A stretch of 64,000 nt of DNA from Ficedula albicollis (GCF_000247815.1 NC_021674.1:76186059-76250058); one strand, 5' to 3'. Shown: positions 42,771 to 54,083, numbered from the stretch's first letter. Notes: generated by a model not told the origin, from the sequence alone. Made by a program: numbers and translations.

Positions 42771-43650
42771 TGAGAGTCAATTAAATTAGGAAGTTTATAG
42801 TAATATCTTTTTGTGATACCATTGAAAATTAAAGGACACAGAGAGGTTAATCATTTATCTGAAATAAAAATGCTGATGGTAGTCTGGCCATGGAAATCAT
42901 CTAGTGATTGCAGATAGTCAGGGAATGAAAGGAGCAGGTCATAGTGCCTATGTTATTTGATGAATTCTTGACAGCAGCCTAAGCAGGCTTTCTTTCAGAT
43001 TGCCAGAAGTCCAAACTGGGGGCATAGATTAGGTTTTGTTGTCTTACAGTTAATTCCTTTGTTGGTGAAGTATTATCCAGCAAAGGGTAAACTTTTTGTC
43101 CTACACAAAGCTTGTGGTCCTTGTGTTCATAAAAAGCATTTCTTCCTTCCTTTATTTTTGCCTGACATTGATACTAAACAGAACCTGCATAAATACTGTG
43201 GGCAGGGTTTGTGCTACCGTAAGCTGCTTGTGTTAGTAGCACAAGTTTGTCATCGTGTGCAGAGATGGAGGAGAGAGATTGCCCTCTGAAGATGCCTTTA
43301 TCCCTTTTCTAATGATAAACATGAAAACAGCCAGAAGGGATTATTGCAGTCATCCAGAATGAATGAGGTGAAGCCCACTTTATGTTTCTGGCTGTCATGA
43401 TCGTTTTTTGAAAAGGGCATAGAGTCCTTCTGGTTTCCAGCTTGATCAGATGCCAGTGTTCTCTGAGAGTGTTTAATAGTCCAAGATAGAGATGAGGAGC
43501 TAGCACTGAAAAGAGAGAGCTCTCAATTCCTTTGCGTTTTATTTGTCAAGAATATGTGCATACAGATATATGTAACAATACAATACTAGTAGTATTAGTG
43601 CAACAAGACAGTGCTTGTAAACTATAGAAGGAAATGTTGCATTGTGTCAG
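42771..43650. other. Non-coding, inferred intron
   Basis: Nothing recognisable between the LTR and the next CR1. Confidence 0.5.
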
Positions 43651-43654
43651 TATC

Positions 43655-43988
43655 TATAAGGGGCCTGGAGGAGTGCTGGAGAGGGACTTTCTACAAGGTC
43701 AGGGCAATGGTCTTAAGCTGAAGGATGAGAGATTCATACTAGATATCAGGAAGAAATTCTTTACTGTGAGACTGCTGAGGCACTGGTACAGGGTGCCCAT
43801 GGATGTTGAGGCACTGGTACAGGGTACTCATGGATATTGTGGATGTCCTGTCCATGGAAGTGTTCAAGGCTTTGTTGGGTGGGGCTCTGAGCAACCCGCT
43901 CTAGTGGAAAGTGTTGCTGCTAGAGCAGGGAGGTCCAAACTAGAAGATCTTTACAGTCCCTTCCAGCCCAAACTATTCTGTTACTATA
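43655..43988 (+). mobile_element. CR1 LINE 3' fragment (plus strand) with internal duplication
   Basis: Clear CR1 landmarks are GGCCTGGAGGAGTGCTGGAG near 43663, a GATATCAGGAAGAAATTCTT block, GGGGCTCTGAGCAACCCGCT near 43881, and the tail CAGTCCCTTCCAGCCCAAAC with a CTATTCTGTTACTATAAC end. Inside it a 31-bp segment is tandemly duplicated (43777-43807 and 43808-43838). The element is 5'-truncated and non-coding, and lies about 0.8 kb before the GPR63 coding exon. Confidence 0.93.
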
Positions 43989-44789
43989 ACGACAAGGGAA
44001 GGGGTTCAGCAGAATGTCTAAGGACTAGATTTACAAGGAAAAAGAGAGTGCACGTAGTTAAATTATATGGGATACCAAGATGAATCAACAAAAACATGCC
44101 CAGACCAGTGGAAGCAGGAAAGCTTACTGTCAGGGGAAGAGTTGTAGTGACCAAAGAAGTGATGGTTTCCTGCACCTTGCTGTGAGTCAGCACCTATATG
44201 AAAGAAATTGAGAAATTATTTTATCTTGTAGATGAGTTATTTCATAATAACCAGTTAGGGTGTTTTGCATGTTTTTCCTGACATGTCTGATGTGGATGAC
44301 TGACATGGAACAAAGAATTCTGTATTATGTGCAATAACTTGGATAAATAGGCTTTCAGTGCTTACCAAACAGGCAAATAGGCAATATACTGATACTATTT
44401 AAGCTATTTAGAAATGTTATTAAAGTTTCCACTTGTATGCAATTTCAAACCAAAGTAATGAAGTTAGTTCAAAAATTATGAGATTTAAATAAAAATACTT
44501 GTTTGATTTATTCAATTTTAATCAGTAAAGTTTGTTTTCAAACACATAAGTTCTCAGCCTTGGTAATGGTCGGAAAAAAGCGTCGTGAGTTGAGAGTATT
44601 GTACAGTGTCAGAAGGACTATGGGAATATGATCTATGAGAGGCCAAATATTATGAGACTCGCATGTCTGGTGCTTAAGTAAATTGTGTCAACCTGAAGTG
44701 TAAACATATATAAAGGATACTATTCTTATTAAGGAAAGCTGAGAAATCATTACATTCCCACTGGTTTCAGAGAGTTTTACTTTGTGTAT
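43989..44789 (+). other. Non-coding, inferred 3' end of GPR63 intron
   Basis: AT-rich sequence with no supported feature. It runs into the acceptor of the coding exon. Confidence 0.5.
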
Positions 44790-44813
44790 TTACATTCCTT
44801 TCTTCTTTTTCAG
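44790..44813 (+). other. Splice acceptor of the GPR63 coding exon
   Basis: A strong pyrimidine tract (TTCCTTTCTTCTTTTTCAG, ending at 44813) precedes GTGGAAATAC. It is the only convincing acceptor close upstream of the receptor start codon. It implies that the 5' UTR is split, as is known for GPR63 in other vertebrates. Confidence 0.7.
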
Positions 44814-44955
44814 GTGGAAATACTGACATGAACTTAAGAACTTTGATGCTTTCAAACGCTGAATTTTGATTGTTAAGTGACCAGTTCAAAATACTGCCTG
44901 AACAAGATGAAATGCCTTGAAGACCTTTGGTTCTGCTTTCATTTTTCCTGAAGCA
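44814..44955 (+). promoter_or_regulatory. GPR63: GPR63 5' UTR part with short upstream ORFs
   Basis: Between the acceptor and the receptor ATG lie two short upstream ORFs, both out of frame with the receptor. One is at 44828-44869 (13 codons plus TGA). The other is at 44907-44951 (14 codons plus TGA) and stops only four bases before the receptor ATG at 44956. A third, minimal ATG-CCT-TGA lies at 44912-44920. Upstream ORFs of this kind commonly lower or condition translation of the main frame. Whether they do so here is inference. Confidence 0.55.
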
Positions 44956-46215
44956 ATGGTTTTCTCAGCAATGTTGACGCTGGCCCACTCTGGGACCTCA
45001 AATGCTACTTTCATAGTTTATGAAAATGCCTATATGAATTTTACCACCCCCCAGTTCTTGCTTCATAGTGGCACAACACAGCCGTTGAGATATGGTTCAG
45101 GTGCTGTGCTCACCGCTGAGAGAAGTACTTTCCTGGTAAACACCACAGCTATCCTGCCATCACAAGAAGTTTTCAGGAGCTTGAGTTTGCCACTCCAGAT
45201 CCTTCTTTCTGCTGCTATGATATTTATCCTATTGGTTTCTTTCCTTGGGAACTTTGTTGTCTGCCTGATGGTCTACCAGAAGGCAGCTATGCGATCTGCA
45301 ATTAATATCCTCTTAGCAAGCCTGGCTTTTGCAGACCTGCTGCTGGCAGTGCTGAACATGCCATTTGCTCTGATAACAATCATTACCACACATTGGATTT
45401 TTGGGGATATATTTTGCAGAGTTTCTGCCATGTTCTTCTGGCTTTTTGTCATAGAGGGGGTAGCCATTCTTCTTATTATTAGTATTGACCGATTTCTTAT
45501 CATAGTTCAGAGGCAAGATAAACTGAACCCCTACCGTGCAAAGATTCTTATTGTGATTTCCTGGGCAGCATCCTTTGTTGTTGCTTTTCCGTTATCAGTA
45601 GGGAATCCTAACCTGCAGATACCTTCGAGAGCACCTCAGTGTGTTTTTGGCTACTCTACAAGCCCAGGTTACCGAGCCTACGTGATAATTATCTTGCTAA
45701 TTTCTTTTTTTATTCCATTCCTGATAATGCTGTATTCTTTTATGGGCATACTCAACACCGTCCGCCACAACGCAGTTCGTATCCATAGCCACCCTGATAG
45801 CATATGTCTCAGCCAGGCCAGCAAACTTGGTCTCATGAGCTTACAGAGACCTTTTCAGATGAATATTGATATGAGCTTTAAAACTCGTGCCTTCACAACC
45901 ATCTTGATTTTGTTCCTTGTCTTCATAGTCTGTTGGGCGCCATTCACCACTTACAGCCTTATTGCCACGTTCAACAGCCACTTCTACTACAAGCACAACT
46001 TTTTTGAGATAAGCACTTGGCTCCTTTGGCTCTGCTACCTCAAGTCTGCACTGAACCCACTGATTTACTACTGGAGGATTAAGAAGTTTCACGATGCATG
46101 CTTAGACTTGATGCCCAGATTCTTCAAGTTCTTGCCACAGCTCCCTGGCCATACGAGGCGGCGCATCCGGCCCAGTGCCATCTACGTGTGTGGGGAGCAT
46201 CGGTCGGTAGTTTGA
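44956..46215 (+). CDS. GPR63: GPR63, orphan class A G-protein-coupled receptor
   Basis: This encodes a complete rhodopsin-family receptor of the PSP24 group (GPR63 and GPR45), acting in the plasma membrane and known mainly from brain. Sphingosine-1-phosphate has been reported as an agonist in the literature, but the receptor is generally listed as an orphan. The 419-residue length equals that of human GPR63, and the C-terminal half is nearly identical as I remember it. Visible features are N-glycosylation sites at N16, N28 and N62; TM1 about 82-106 with G98-N99; D127 in TM2; C154 before TM3 and C229 in the second extracellular loop (disulfide pair); D178-R179-F180 in place of the usual DRY; W203 in TM4; P254 in TM5; C326-W327-A328-P329 in TM6; and N367-P368-L369-I370-Y371 in TM7. 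The basic tail ends CGEHRSVV. The ATG at 44956 has G at -3 and +4, and its MVFSA start matches the family. The frame is open a little further upstream but has no ATG there. No frameshift or stop is present. Confidence 0.98.
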   Translation: MVFSAMLTLAHSGTSNATFIVYENAYMNFTTPQFLLHSGTTQPLRYGSGAVLTAERSTFLVNTTAILPSQEVFRSLSLPLQILLSAAMIFILLVSFLGNFVVCLMVYQKAAMRSAINILLASLAFADLLLAVLNMPFALITIITTHWIFGDIFCRVSAMFFWLFVIEGVAILLIISIDRFLIIVQRQDKLNPYRAKILIVISWAASFVVAFPLSVGNPNLQIPSRAPQCVFGYSTSPGYRAYVIIILLISFFIPFLIMLYSFMGILNTVRHNAVRIHSHPDSICLSQASKLGLMSLQRPFQMNIDMSFKTRAFTTILILFLVFIVCWAPFTTYSLIATFNSHFYYKHNFFEISTWLLWLCYLKSALNPLIYYWRIKKFHDACLDLMPRFFKFLPQLPGHTRRRIRPSAIYVCGEHRSVV

Positions 46216-47395
46216 AACTGCGGGTGCTTTGACAGTGATTGTTGTTTGCTGGGGTCATTTGTTTTTAGGCTTTAGGTTGAATTTTGTTTTGTTTCACATG
46301 GCTTTTTCGGTGTGGCCATATCTTATAACTTGATTAAATTTTCAGTACTCTGTGCAATTTTGGGAAGATGGAGGGAGGGAATGTGATTGGCTGTAGTTAG
46401 GTTTACTACCAGAATACAATGTAAACAGAATAACAAATGTTACCTCTAGGATTCCATGGAAATCCGTTCTTTTAATGAAAACTATATTTGGAACATCTTG
46501 TCAGGTTTATGCTTACTAGGCCTGCAATTTTATCTAATTGTGGGGACTTTTTTTATGCTGCTAAGATATGATGTATTTTGTTGGTGTAATTTTTTTTTAA
46601 AAACTATTGCTGCTGTCAATATATTAGAGCCAAAAAGTCTCATTAGATTATTTCTATCTAATTTAACGATATTTCAGAAGTTTCCATGGTAACATTAAAA
46701 ACCTTTTTTAAAATATTTCCATTAATACTTTTGTGCACTTTACAAAATTTTCTGTATAGTTTGTTCATTTGAATATTTTGTTCTCTATTGAAGGTGTATT
46801 ATTATTTGTCTTATTATCATTTGTTATATTGGTGAATTTCAATGAAAGACCCATGTAAGCTCCAGGAGGGTTATTTATGTCCTTATAGCTACATGCACAG
46901 TCATAGATTTAATGATGTGCTAACAATTGATCAAAATTACCTGCTCAGTTATCAGGAGAGTTAGAAGGAGAAAACAGACGAATGAAAGAGAAAGCTACGA
47001 AAATATCATGACCTTAGATTCAGGCTAACACATGGTTTAGAAAAATAGTGTTCATGTTAAAATTGTTGCACAGTAAAGGGTGACTGTAGTTGTTACTTGA
47101 GGCTGTTACAAGTTATCCAAACCTGATGGTATGCCTGAAAACCTATCTGAAATAGTGATTTTTGGGCTTGCAGTTTGTACTGTGTTGGTGTAATGTTGTT
47201 TCTGCTTGGGAGCTCCAAGCATAAGGCTATATAAGGCTAGGTGTGCTCTCCCCTGCTGAAATCATGCTGTCAGGCATTTGTTGGTAAGCCAGCACATAGA
47301 TAGCAAATGAACCATAGCATAGAACATAGTAATTACAGGGAGAAAAATAATCCTGGGTTTGTTTTGCAATTTTAAGTATTGGATCAAAACCATAA
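46216..47395 (+). other. GPR63: Probable GPR63 3' UTR and downstream DNA
   Basis: AT-rich sequence follows the stop codon. ATTAAA hexamers at 46333-46338 and 46694-46699 are possible polyadenylation signals. The second is followed within about 80 bases by T- and GT-rich sequence and is the better candidate. A canonical AATAAA occurs only at 48098-48103, beyond a CR1 insertion. No independent gene is visible. Confidence 0.5.
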
Positions 47396-47397
47396 AC

Positions 47398-47705
47398 AGT
47401 CACAGAATCATGAAATGGCTTGGTTTGGAAAGAACCATAAATACCATCCTGGTCTAACTCCCCTGCCATCAGCAGACACACCTTCTACCAGGCTACTCAG
47501 AGCCCCATTCAACTTGGCCTTGAACTCTTCCAGGGATGGAACATCCACAGCTTCTTCGGGAAAACTGTTCCAGTGCTTCACCACCCTCACATGGAAGAAT
47601 ATCTTCCTATATTTTTTATAAATCTACTCGCTTTCAGCCATTACCCCTTATAACAGTCTGCCAGCGGAGTTTGCTGAGGATATAAGTTAAATTCCCCTTT
47701 TCCCT
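47398..47705 (-). mobile_element. CR1 LINE 3'-end fragment (minus strand)
   Basis: This starts with AGTCACAGAATCATGAAATG and GGTTTGGAAAGAACCATAAA, then runs through CCAGGCTACTCAGAGCCCCA, CTTCCAGGGATGGAACATCC and AACTGTTCCAGTGCTTCACC. That is the full reverse-complement order of the CR1 3' UTR. It continues into the complement of the C-terminal reverse-transcriptase region (CATTACCCCTTATAAC), where it is truncated. It is well preserved, so relatively young among the copies in the window. Confidence 0.95.
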
Positions 47706-47730
47706 CTGATACTACTTCACATTGATTTTT

Positions 47731-48003
47731 CGTTACTTCTTTGTCTCTGTAGTGGCTGCTGCCTCGAGGGTTTACTTGCTGTCCTCATCTATTAGGCATC
47801 AGCTTCTCTCCCTAAAATGCCAAACTACCTTTCTGATTAATGTCAGTCATTACTACTTTGTCTCTGTAGTGGCTGCTGCCTCGAGGGCGTTACTTCTTTG
47901 TCTCTGTAGTGGCTGCTGCCTCGAGGGTTTACTTGCTGTCCTCATCTATTAGGCATCAGCTTCTCTCCCTAAAATGCCAAACTACCTTTCTGATTAATGT
48001 CAG
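47731..48003. repeat. Nested tandem duplication (157-bp offset plus a partial third copy)
   Basis: Bases 47731-47846 recur at 47888-48003. The spacer (47847-47887) carries a third, shorter copy of the first ~33 bases of the unit (ACTTTGTCTCTGTAGTGGCT and onward to CTCGAGGG). The core CTCTGTAGTGGCTGCTGCCT therefore occurs three times. The copies appear identical, which points to recent or artefactual duplication. Confidence 0.93.
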
Positions 48004-48274
48004 GCTGTGTTGGTATCCTCTTTGAAAGCGGAGACACAAAGATTTTCCTTGATGATAGCAAACCAAACTCAGACTTTTTTTTTTTTCCAATCAGCTAAAT
48101 AAATATTTATTGTGAAATAGGTAGAATTAAGACTTAGGTTTGGGCTTTACAGCCATATCCCCAGTTGCTCTGAGACTGGGAAGAATGCCTGCAGAATCAG
48201 CTTTTTGGAGCTGTGGCTGAGAACAGAGGGATTGATGTACAACAAAAAACAGCCAGAGCTGGGGTTTAGGCTTC

Positions 48275-48387
48275 TCTTGCTTCCATCTGTTTTTCAAAAC
48301 ATGGGGACCTCTCTGTTGCTGTTGTATTCTTGCTTCCATCTGTTTTTCAGTCCCCCAAAACATGGGGACCTCTCTGTTGCTGTTGTA
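48275..48387. repeat. Short tandem duplication (52/60 bp)
   Basis: The segment TCTTGCTTCCATCTGTTTTT onward at 48275-48326 is repeated at 48328-48387. The second copy carries an extra 8 bases (AGTCCCCC) in the middle. Otherwise the copies match. Confidence 0.9.
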
Positions 48388-48403
48388 CCAGAGGAGCAAA
48401 AAT

Positions 48404-51400
48404 AATTTTATCTACTTCTATGTATCCACACAGTACACATGTGTATGAAGGAAATGCCTTGTCCTATGTGGGTGTCCAGGGACTGCTGCTTCCTGAGGGC
48501 AACAAAATGTTCACACCCCAGGTTTTTTTAAAGGTCTTCAGTAAAGAACTAATTTAAGTTAGCTCTGTTCTTCTCATTGACAGCTATTGGTAAAACTGTT
48601 GTCATTTTTTAAATTTTAGGAGTATAAAAGGAAAGACTTTGAATTCAGTAAATTAATTAAAAAAAAAAAGCTACCAACTGAGACTAGGTTACATGTAAAG
48701 GCACCTGGCAGTGGTGATGTTATCGATGACCATGCTTTCCCTTCCTTGTCACTTTTACTGATGATGATATAGATTTTTCTGATCTAAAGGAGTTCCACTA
48801 TAAAGCAGAGTGTTTTAGTGTGTCTTTGCAGTAAGGCTTTTATTTTTCAATTACATTTACATTGACAGCACAAGTTTATGACCTGGTTAGTATGGATTTT
48901 CTGTTTCAAACCTGTCATACCTCTTTATCTCTGAAAGCAGCAAAATTGTGCTTAGAGTTAATGTAACAGAATGGGAGTGTGCATTGTCTAAATGGCAAGA
49001 ACAGGTATTTTTGCTGTCTTCCAGCTCTATGATGCAGGTGATTTGAATGTTGTAAAACACAATAATTCAAGAAGGAAAGAAGATGAGCAATACAGGAAAA
49101 TTAGTGAAATTACATTCCTGAGGGAGGAGGGAAAAAGGTTTTGTGGGATTTTCATGATCTCTGATATGTAAGTGATATGTCTGTGAAGTATACTTTGCAA
49201 ACATCAAAGACAGCTAATTTGTCTTGATAATTAATGTTTATTTACACTGACTGCAACAAGGTTTCTGGTCAAAGCTGCATCTACTGATTCTTAGAGAAAA
49301 GAAGCCCGTATTGTGTGGCCTAAATTCAGAGGTGTTTTTCATAGTGATACAGTATTCACACTTACCAGGTTTTTTGAGGTGATCAAAGCATATAGTGAAC
49401 AAAAGGGTGTTCAAAAAAAGAAACAAGGTGGTGTAGAAGTAGCCCCAGGATAATTATGTGTTTACATAATCATTTGAGCTATTGTCTATGTACTGTCTTG
49501 AGAGCAGTGCCTTGATAATTACAGCTGAAGTCCTAGAACCAAGTTGAAGACCTCCGAACTGCTCAGTCTTGCTGTCTGTGATCCTGCCAAGAATCCTGCA
49601 CAACCTCTGAGATTTGTGATGTTAAAACACATACATATTGGCAGAAATGGGTCTCCTGAGGCAATTTAATGGTCTTGACCAAGACCAAGGATTTTTAAAA
49701 ACTCAGACTGATCCTTCTTGACTTTACTGGGGAATTATAATTTTCTTCTTCTCCAGAGATGATAGTCATTACTAATCTGTATTCCCTCATGTTCTATTTT
49801 CAGATATCTTTAGTATGGAGGATTTAAATGAATGTATTTTGAAGTATGTTGCAGTTTATTCATTCAGTCAAAGCATGCTGCTTACACAGTTCTCAATTGT
49901 ACAAATCTATTGCTGAAATGATTATTTTGTACTCAAAATTGTGTATTTTTGACATTTCTTGTTACTTATGTAAAATTATTTCTGTATATAGAGAAGAAAA
50001 TTGTTTTGTCTCTTATTGCTTTCTGTCACTTTTTTTCACTAGTATTCTTAATACTTTTATATTTTATTTTGGGCATATGCATAAATAACTGTAAGATTTC
50101 AATGATCTTTCTGAAACCATTTGAGATTTTTAATTCTTTAATCATTCAAAAATGCCCTCCTTGAAAGAGATTTTAATTAATTTTAGTGTGAAAACTAAAA
50201 TTCAGAGCAAAAGTTTGTTTGTAGTTGGAATGGTGAGGAATATCTTAAGTCCAGTTTTCCAGGAGCCACTACTTTGCCACCACTTTGAACTGGTTTGGTT
50301 CTTTTTTTGGCAGACTAGTAATTTTCTGATGTTGAGAAACCTTGAATTATTGTTTTAAAACAAACTGTTAAGTAGAATGGCATTGTCTTTTCTGTACATA
50401 ATACACTCATGAAAATACCTGAGAAACAACAACAAAGAAAAAAAAAAGAAAAAAAAAGAAAAAATAAACATAATCATTCTCCAGAACTGTAGCAAAAGTC
50501 TTTAGAATTGACTCTCTTGTTTGCATGTGCACTTGTTTCTTGTATTTAATGCCCACTTCCACAATTTCATCACTTATTTTATCTGTCTATGAAATAATCA
50601 GGATTGCTTGATTTAGGTAGTTATGTTTAAGTCAAAATGTGTCTTGTATAAAGCATTTCCAGAATGCTCTTTTCTGAGACACTGGGGTAGAAATACGTCA
50701 AGATATCTAGCACAATTGGAATAGTATCCAGCAAGCAGAGAGAGAGCCTAATAAGAAGGTAACTTTCCTAAAATACTACCTGAACTGGGTGTCCTATCTT
50801 TTAGCTTGCACTAAGTAATTAAGATCATCTGGCTGTGCAATAAATAAAGCAGGCAGCTGTATGGCAGGGCATGATTCATATCAACACAAGTCAGTGACCT
50901 TTATGATTCCAGTGCTGCATGTTTGCATGTGATGGATTATTCCCCATAGTAGTAGAGTGAAAGAAGTGCAGCATCTCGCCTGTGTTGGGGAAAACTTTCA
51001 GCTTTGCAATGATTTAGCAGAAGTGCTGCTAGAGTAATTTCTCTAAGTGATAAAGACATGTCCCCAAAGAGTGCCTGAGAGGGGATAGTTATTTTTGGTT
51101 CCTTGAAAATGGCTGTGCTCAGCTGCTGCAGTGCCTCGTTCTGAGACTTCATACTTCTGCAACAGCTAGTTTTTCTTCTCTCATCCTCTCCTGGTATCCC
51201 CCCAAGGCAACTCCTTCTTCATCACTGTGTTGCAGCAGTGCAGTGGTGGCAGGAGGAGGTGGAGGTCCCTGGGCAAGCTGTGGAGGCAGAAAACATCTGA
51301 CCCCATTCTTTCCTGTCTTGTGTTCAGGTTGGGTCATCAATGACAGGCTGAGGACGAGTTTTACCGCCTCTGGTTTTAACATTAGAGCCATCATAGGAGA

Positions 51401-53047
51401 GGTGTTACAGAAGCAATGTATGGTTTCCTCTAGTGCTTGTGCAGGATCCTTGTTTTATCCCCAGTAGTGTTAGAAATTTTATTCTACCTCATCTTTCAGC
51501 GACTGGGCTTCATCCATCTTCAGCCAGTTCATGACTCAATAAGAATCCCTGAGCTGACCTGTGTCTCTAGGAGTGTTCTGGGCACATGATCTGCCAGTGA
51601 GCTTCCAGCATAAAATTGCTCCAGGTTGCTCTCAAAACAAAATGGCATACATAGACACAACCATAACTTTACTCAGATGTCAGTGGTAAAACAGCCATAA
51701 GTCAGTGGCTGCACTGTGTGGTGGAGGAAAATGTGAGTTATAATGGGAATTCTTAAGTCCCCATTGGAGAGACTATGTTTTTAAAATTGATGTATGGATA
51801 TTTATGCACAGACTGTTGGGTTGTGTTGTTCTGCCTTATTGTGTGACAGTGAATGCAGTTTGATACCAAATCATTACAGTACTGCTGGTAAGTAACACAG
51901 TGTTCATAAATACCACATTAGAACTTGTTCCTGGCTTATATTATTATCCTGTCTTCCTGTCTACGTAACTAGCTTTGCCAATGTGCGGGCATAGAACATG
52001 GCAATAATGAGATATACTCCTCATTTATTTGGTGCTCTGCCTTCAATAGGTTACTGCAATTCAAACCTCTGTGGTTGACCTGAAATAAAATTAGGCATTT
52101 TTGCCATCATGAGTAGAAATTCCACTAACATTTCCCTGTCTTTTGAAAGAGAAAATCTAGTGAAATAAGTGACAGTTCCTCCACCTCCAAGAGTCAGTTA
52201 ATCTGATCTCCAGAGGGGATGTAGTCACAGCTGTAATAAATTTAACAATATCTTGCTTTGATTTACTGGCCTTAAGCTCTGTGTCAAAGACAGAGGGAAG
52301 CTTTTGGTGGCTGAGGGTCTTGCCTGAACACCCAGGATGGCAAGAGGGAGCCACTGAAGCCTATATGAAAAACTCATTGCTATAGTTTGAGCCCCACTGT
52401 TCTTTCAGGTGTCAGTACTGCCTGAGGAAGAGAGATTAAATGACATCTCTTCCATCATGTCTTGCTTCTTTATTGACACTTTAACTGTGAAAATAGTAAT
52501 TCTGAATTTGGTTCCCTGGACTTGGGTTTCTTTCCCTTCCTCACTGAATGGGAATTGAAGCTATTATTTATCAGCCTGTGTTCTGCATCTGATCTAGAGG
52601 AAATGAACAGTACCATCAGTCCCTCCTGCGAACTCTTTCACTCTTAACACTCCTTGGGCTGGAGAGAAAAGGTGAGTGTGGGAAGAAAGTGGGAGGATGT
52701 ACTCCTGCCAATGTTTGATGATTATGCAGAGTTTCACAGTTTGGCTGTTGGGAGAGCAGCAGTGGAAGCCATGCTCTTTCCATCAGTGCAGTAACTACCC
52801 CAGTCCGCGTGTCTCCCTTCTGCTGAGCATTTAATTAGTCTTTAAAAATGAAACAGCCTTCACAGAGGCAAGGGAGGGTGCCCTTTCTGTTCCTAACTGA
52901 GATTAGGTAATAATCCACTGATTCAAGAGGTGAGGAGAGACTGTTGAAAATCCCCTGGGGTCCTGAAAACAATAGACTACATCTCCATCCTGATATTTTC
53001 ACTACTGAATTATTAGGTTAAGGGAATGGTCTACCAAGACTTTCTGT
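48404..53047. other. Non-coding downstream stretch
   Basis: No supported gene. A-rich low-complexity sequence lies at about 50426-50468. A GC-richer patch near 51130-51330 carries only short chance frames. Confidence 0.5.
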
Positions 53048-53121
53048 TTCATTTATGGGCTCTTTTTTTTTTTTTTTTTTCCCACCTTCATTTATGGGCT
53101 CTTTTTTTTTTTTTTTTTCCC
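53048..53121. repeat. 39-bp tandem duplication with long T-tracts
   Basis: TTCATTTATGGGCTC followed by a long T run and CCCA occurs twice, starting at 53048 and 53087. The T runs are about 19 and 17 bases. A replication-slippage origin around the homopolymer is likely. Confidence 0.9.
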
Positions 53122-54028
53122 AGCCTAAGCTGTTGGTTGAACTCTGAAAATGCCTATGGCTGAATCTTCTCTGTGGTATAGATAATGTAAAACACCAGTG
53201 CTGCAGCACTTGTGGACATATGCAGAAGTGGTGTATATGACAAGATACATCTCTGATACTTTAGCTATCTATAGCATTGGCAACTCCACCAATCACTTGA
53301 GGCTCTTTTGCAGCCAGTGGAGATAAGTGAATGCTTTCAAGTGTTTAGGAGCTCTTCTGGAAGGTTACCTTCCAATAAAAGTGAGTGAAACAGCATTAAA
53401 AAGCCCTAAACATTTTTTATTTTATTTCTGGTAATGAGTCTACTGGAATATTGTTCATTGTAGAACTTTATTCAATTCCTCTAGGGTTTCTTTGTAGATG
53501 AGATGCAAATTCCTGCACTTCTAACCATGATGTAGATTTTCTCCTGAAAAATTAAATTTGGCTGAGTTTGGTCCAATTTTTCAGAAGGAATTAAAGCCCT
53601 TTGCTTCTATGTGAGAACACCTAAAATGAGAGTTAGTATTGTTAAAATAGAATGCATTGCTCTGGTATCTTTAATTACTTGGCCTTTGATTTCTCATGTT
53701 CCAATGTAGAAAAGACTTTATAAAGTCACTTCTAAAACTACCCAGCCTTCTAGCATGAGTTTTTGAAGTTCTGTTAATTATTCTGTTTCTGTTATGTCAA
53801 ATTTAGAAATCCAGAAGATATCACTACATAGGCTGAGCTGCTTTCATATCTAGTTTGTTAGACTAGATAGAGGGAGCAATGGAAGATTTGTAAGACTAAA
53901 TTTAACTAAGACCAATGCCAAGGGACTCTTTTGAGAAGACCTGACTTTGCATGCCTACTAATTTGGGCAAGTCAGAATCCTTGCAGACAGCCCTAACTGC
54001 CCGTTTGATTTCAGATTTTGTTTGGGTG
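53122..54028. other. Non-coding stretch
   Basis: Nothing recognisable. Confidence 0.5.
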
Positions 54029-54083
54029 TTTACAGGATTGCTCCTGCATTTCCTGATGTGAAATGCAGGAACAATCCTGTAAA
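54029..54083. repeat. Near-perfect inverted repeat / hairpin (24-bp arms, 7-base loop)
   Basis: The left arm, 54029-54052 (from TTTACAGGATTGCTCC), pairs with the right arm, 54060-54083 (to CAATCCTGTAAA), across a 7-base loop. Twenty-three of 24 positions pair; the only mismatch is 54041 against 54071. The structure is symmetric, so the transcribed strand is unknown. It could be a small hairpin RNA precursor, the core of a palindromic DNA element or a chance inversion. The stem is shorter than a typical microRNA precursor. Confidence 0.85.

Noticed and set aside
44917..44955. N-terminal extension of GPR63 upstream of the ATG at 44956
   Set aside because: The extended frame would need a TTG start. 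The ATG at 44956 has a good context and gives the length and first residues expected for GPR63.
45273..45503. Minus-strand ORFs inside the GPR63 coding exon
   Set aside because: They are antisense shadows of the receptor frame, with no independent evidence.
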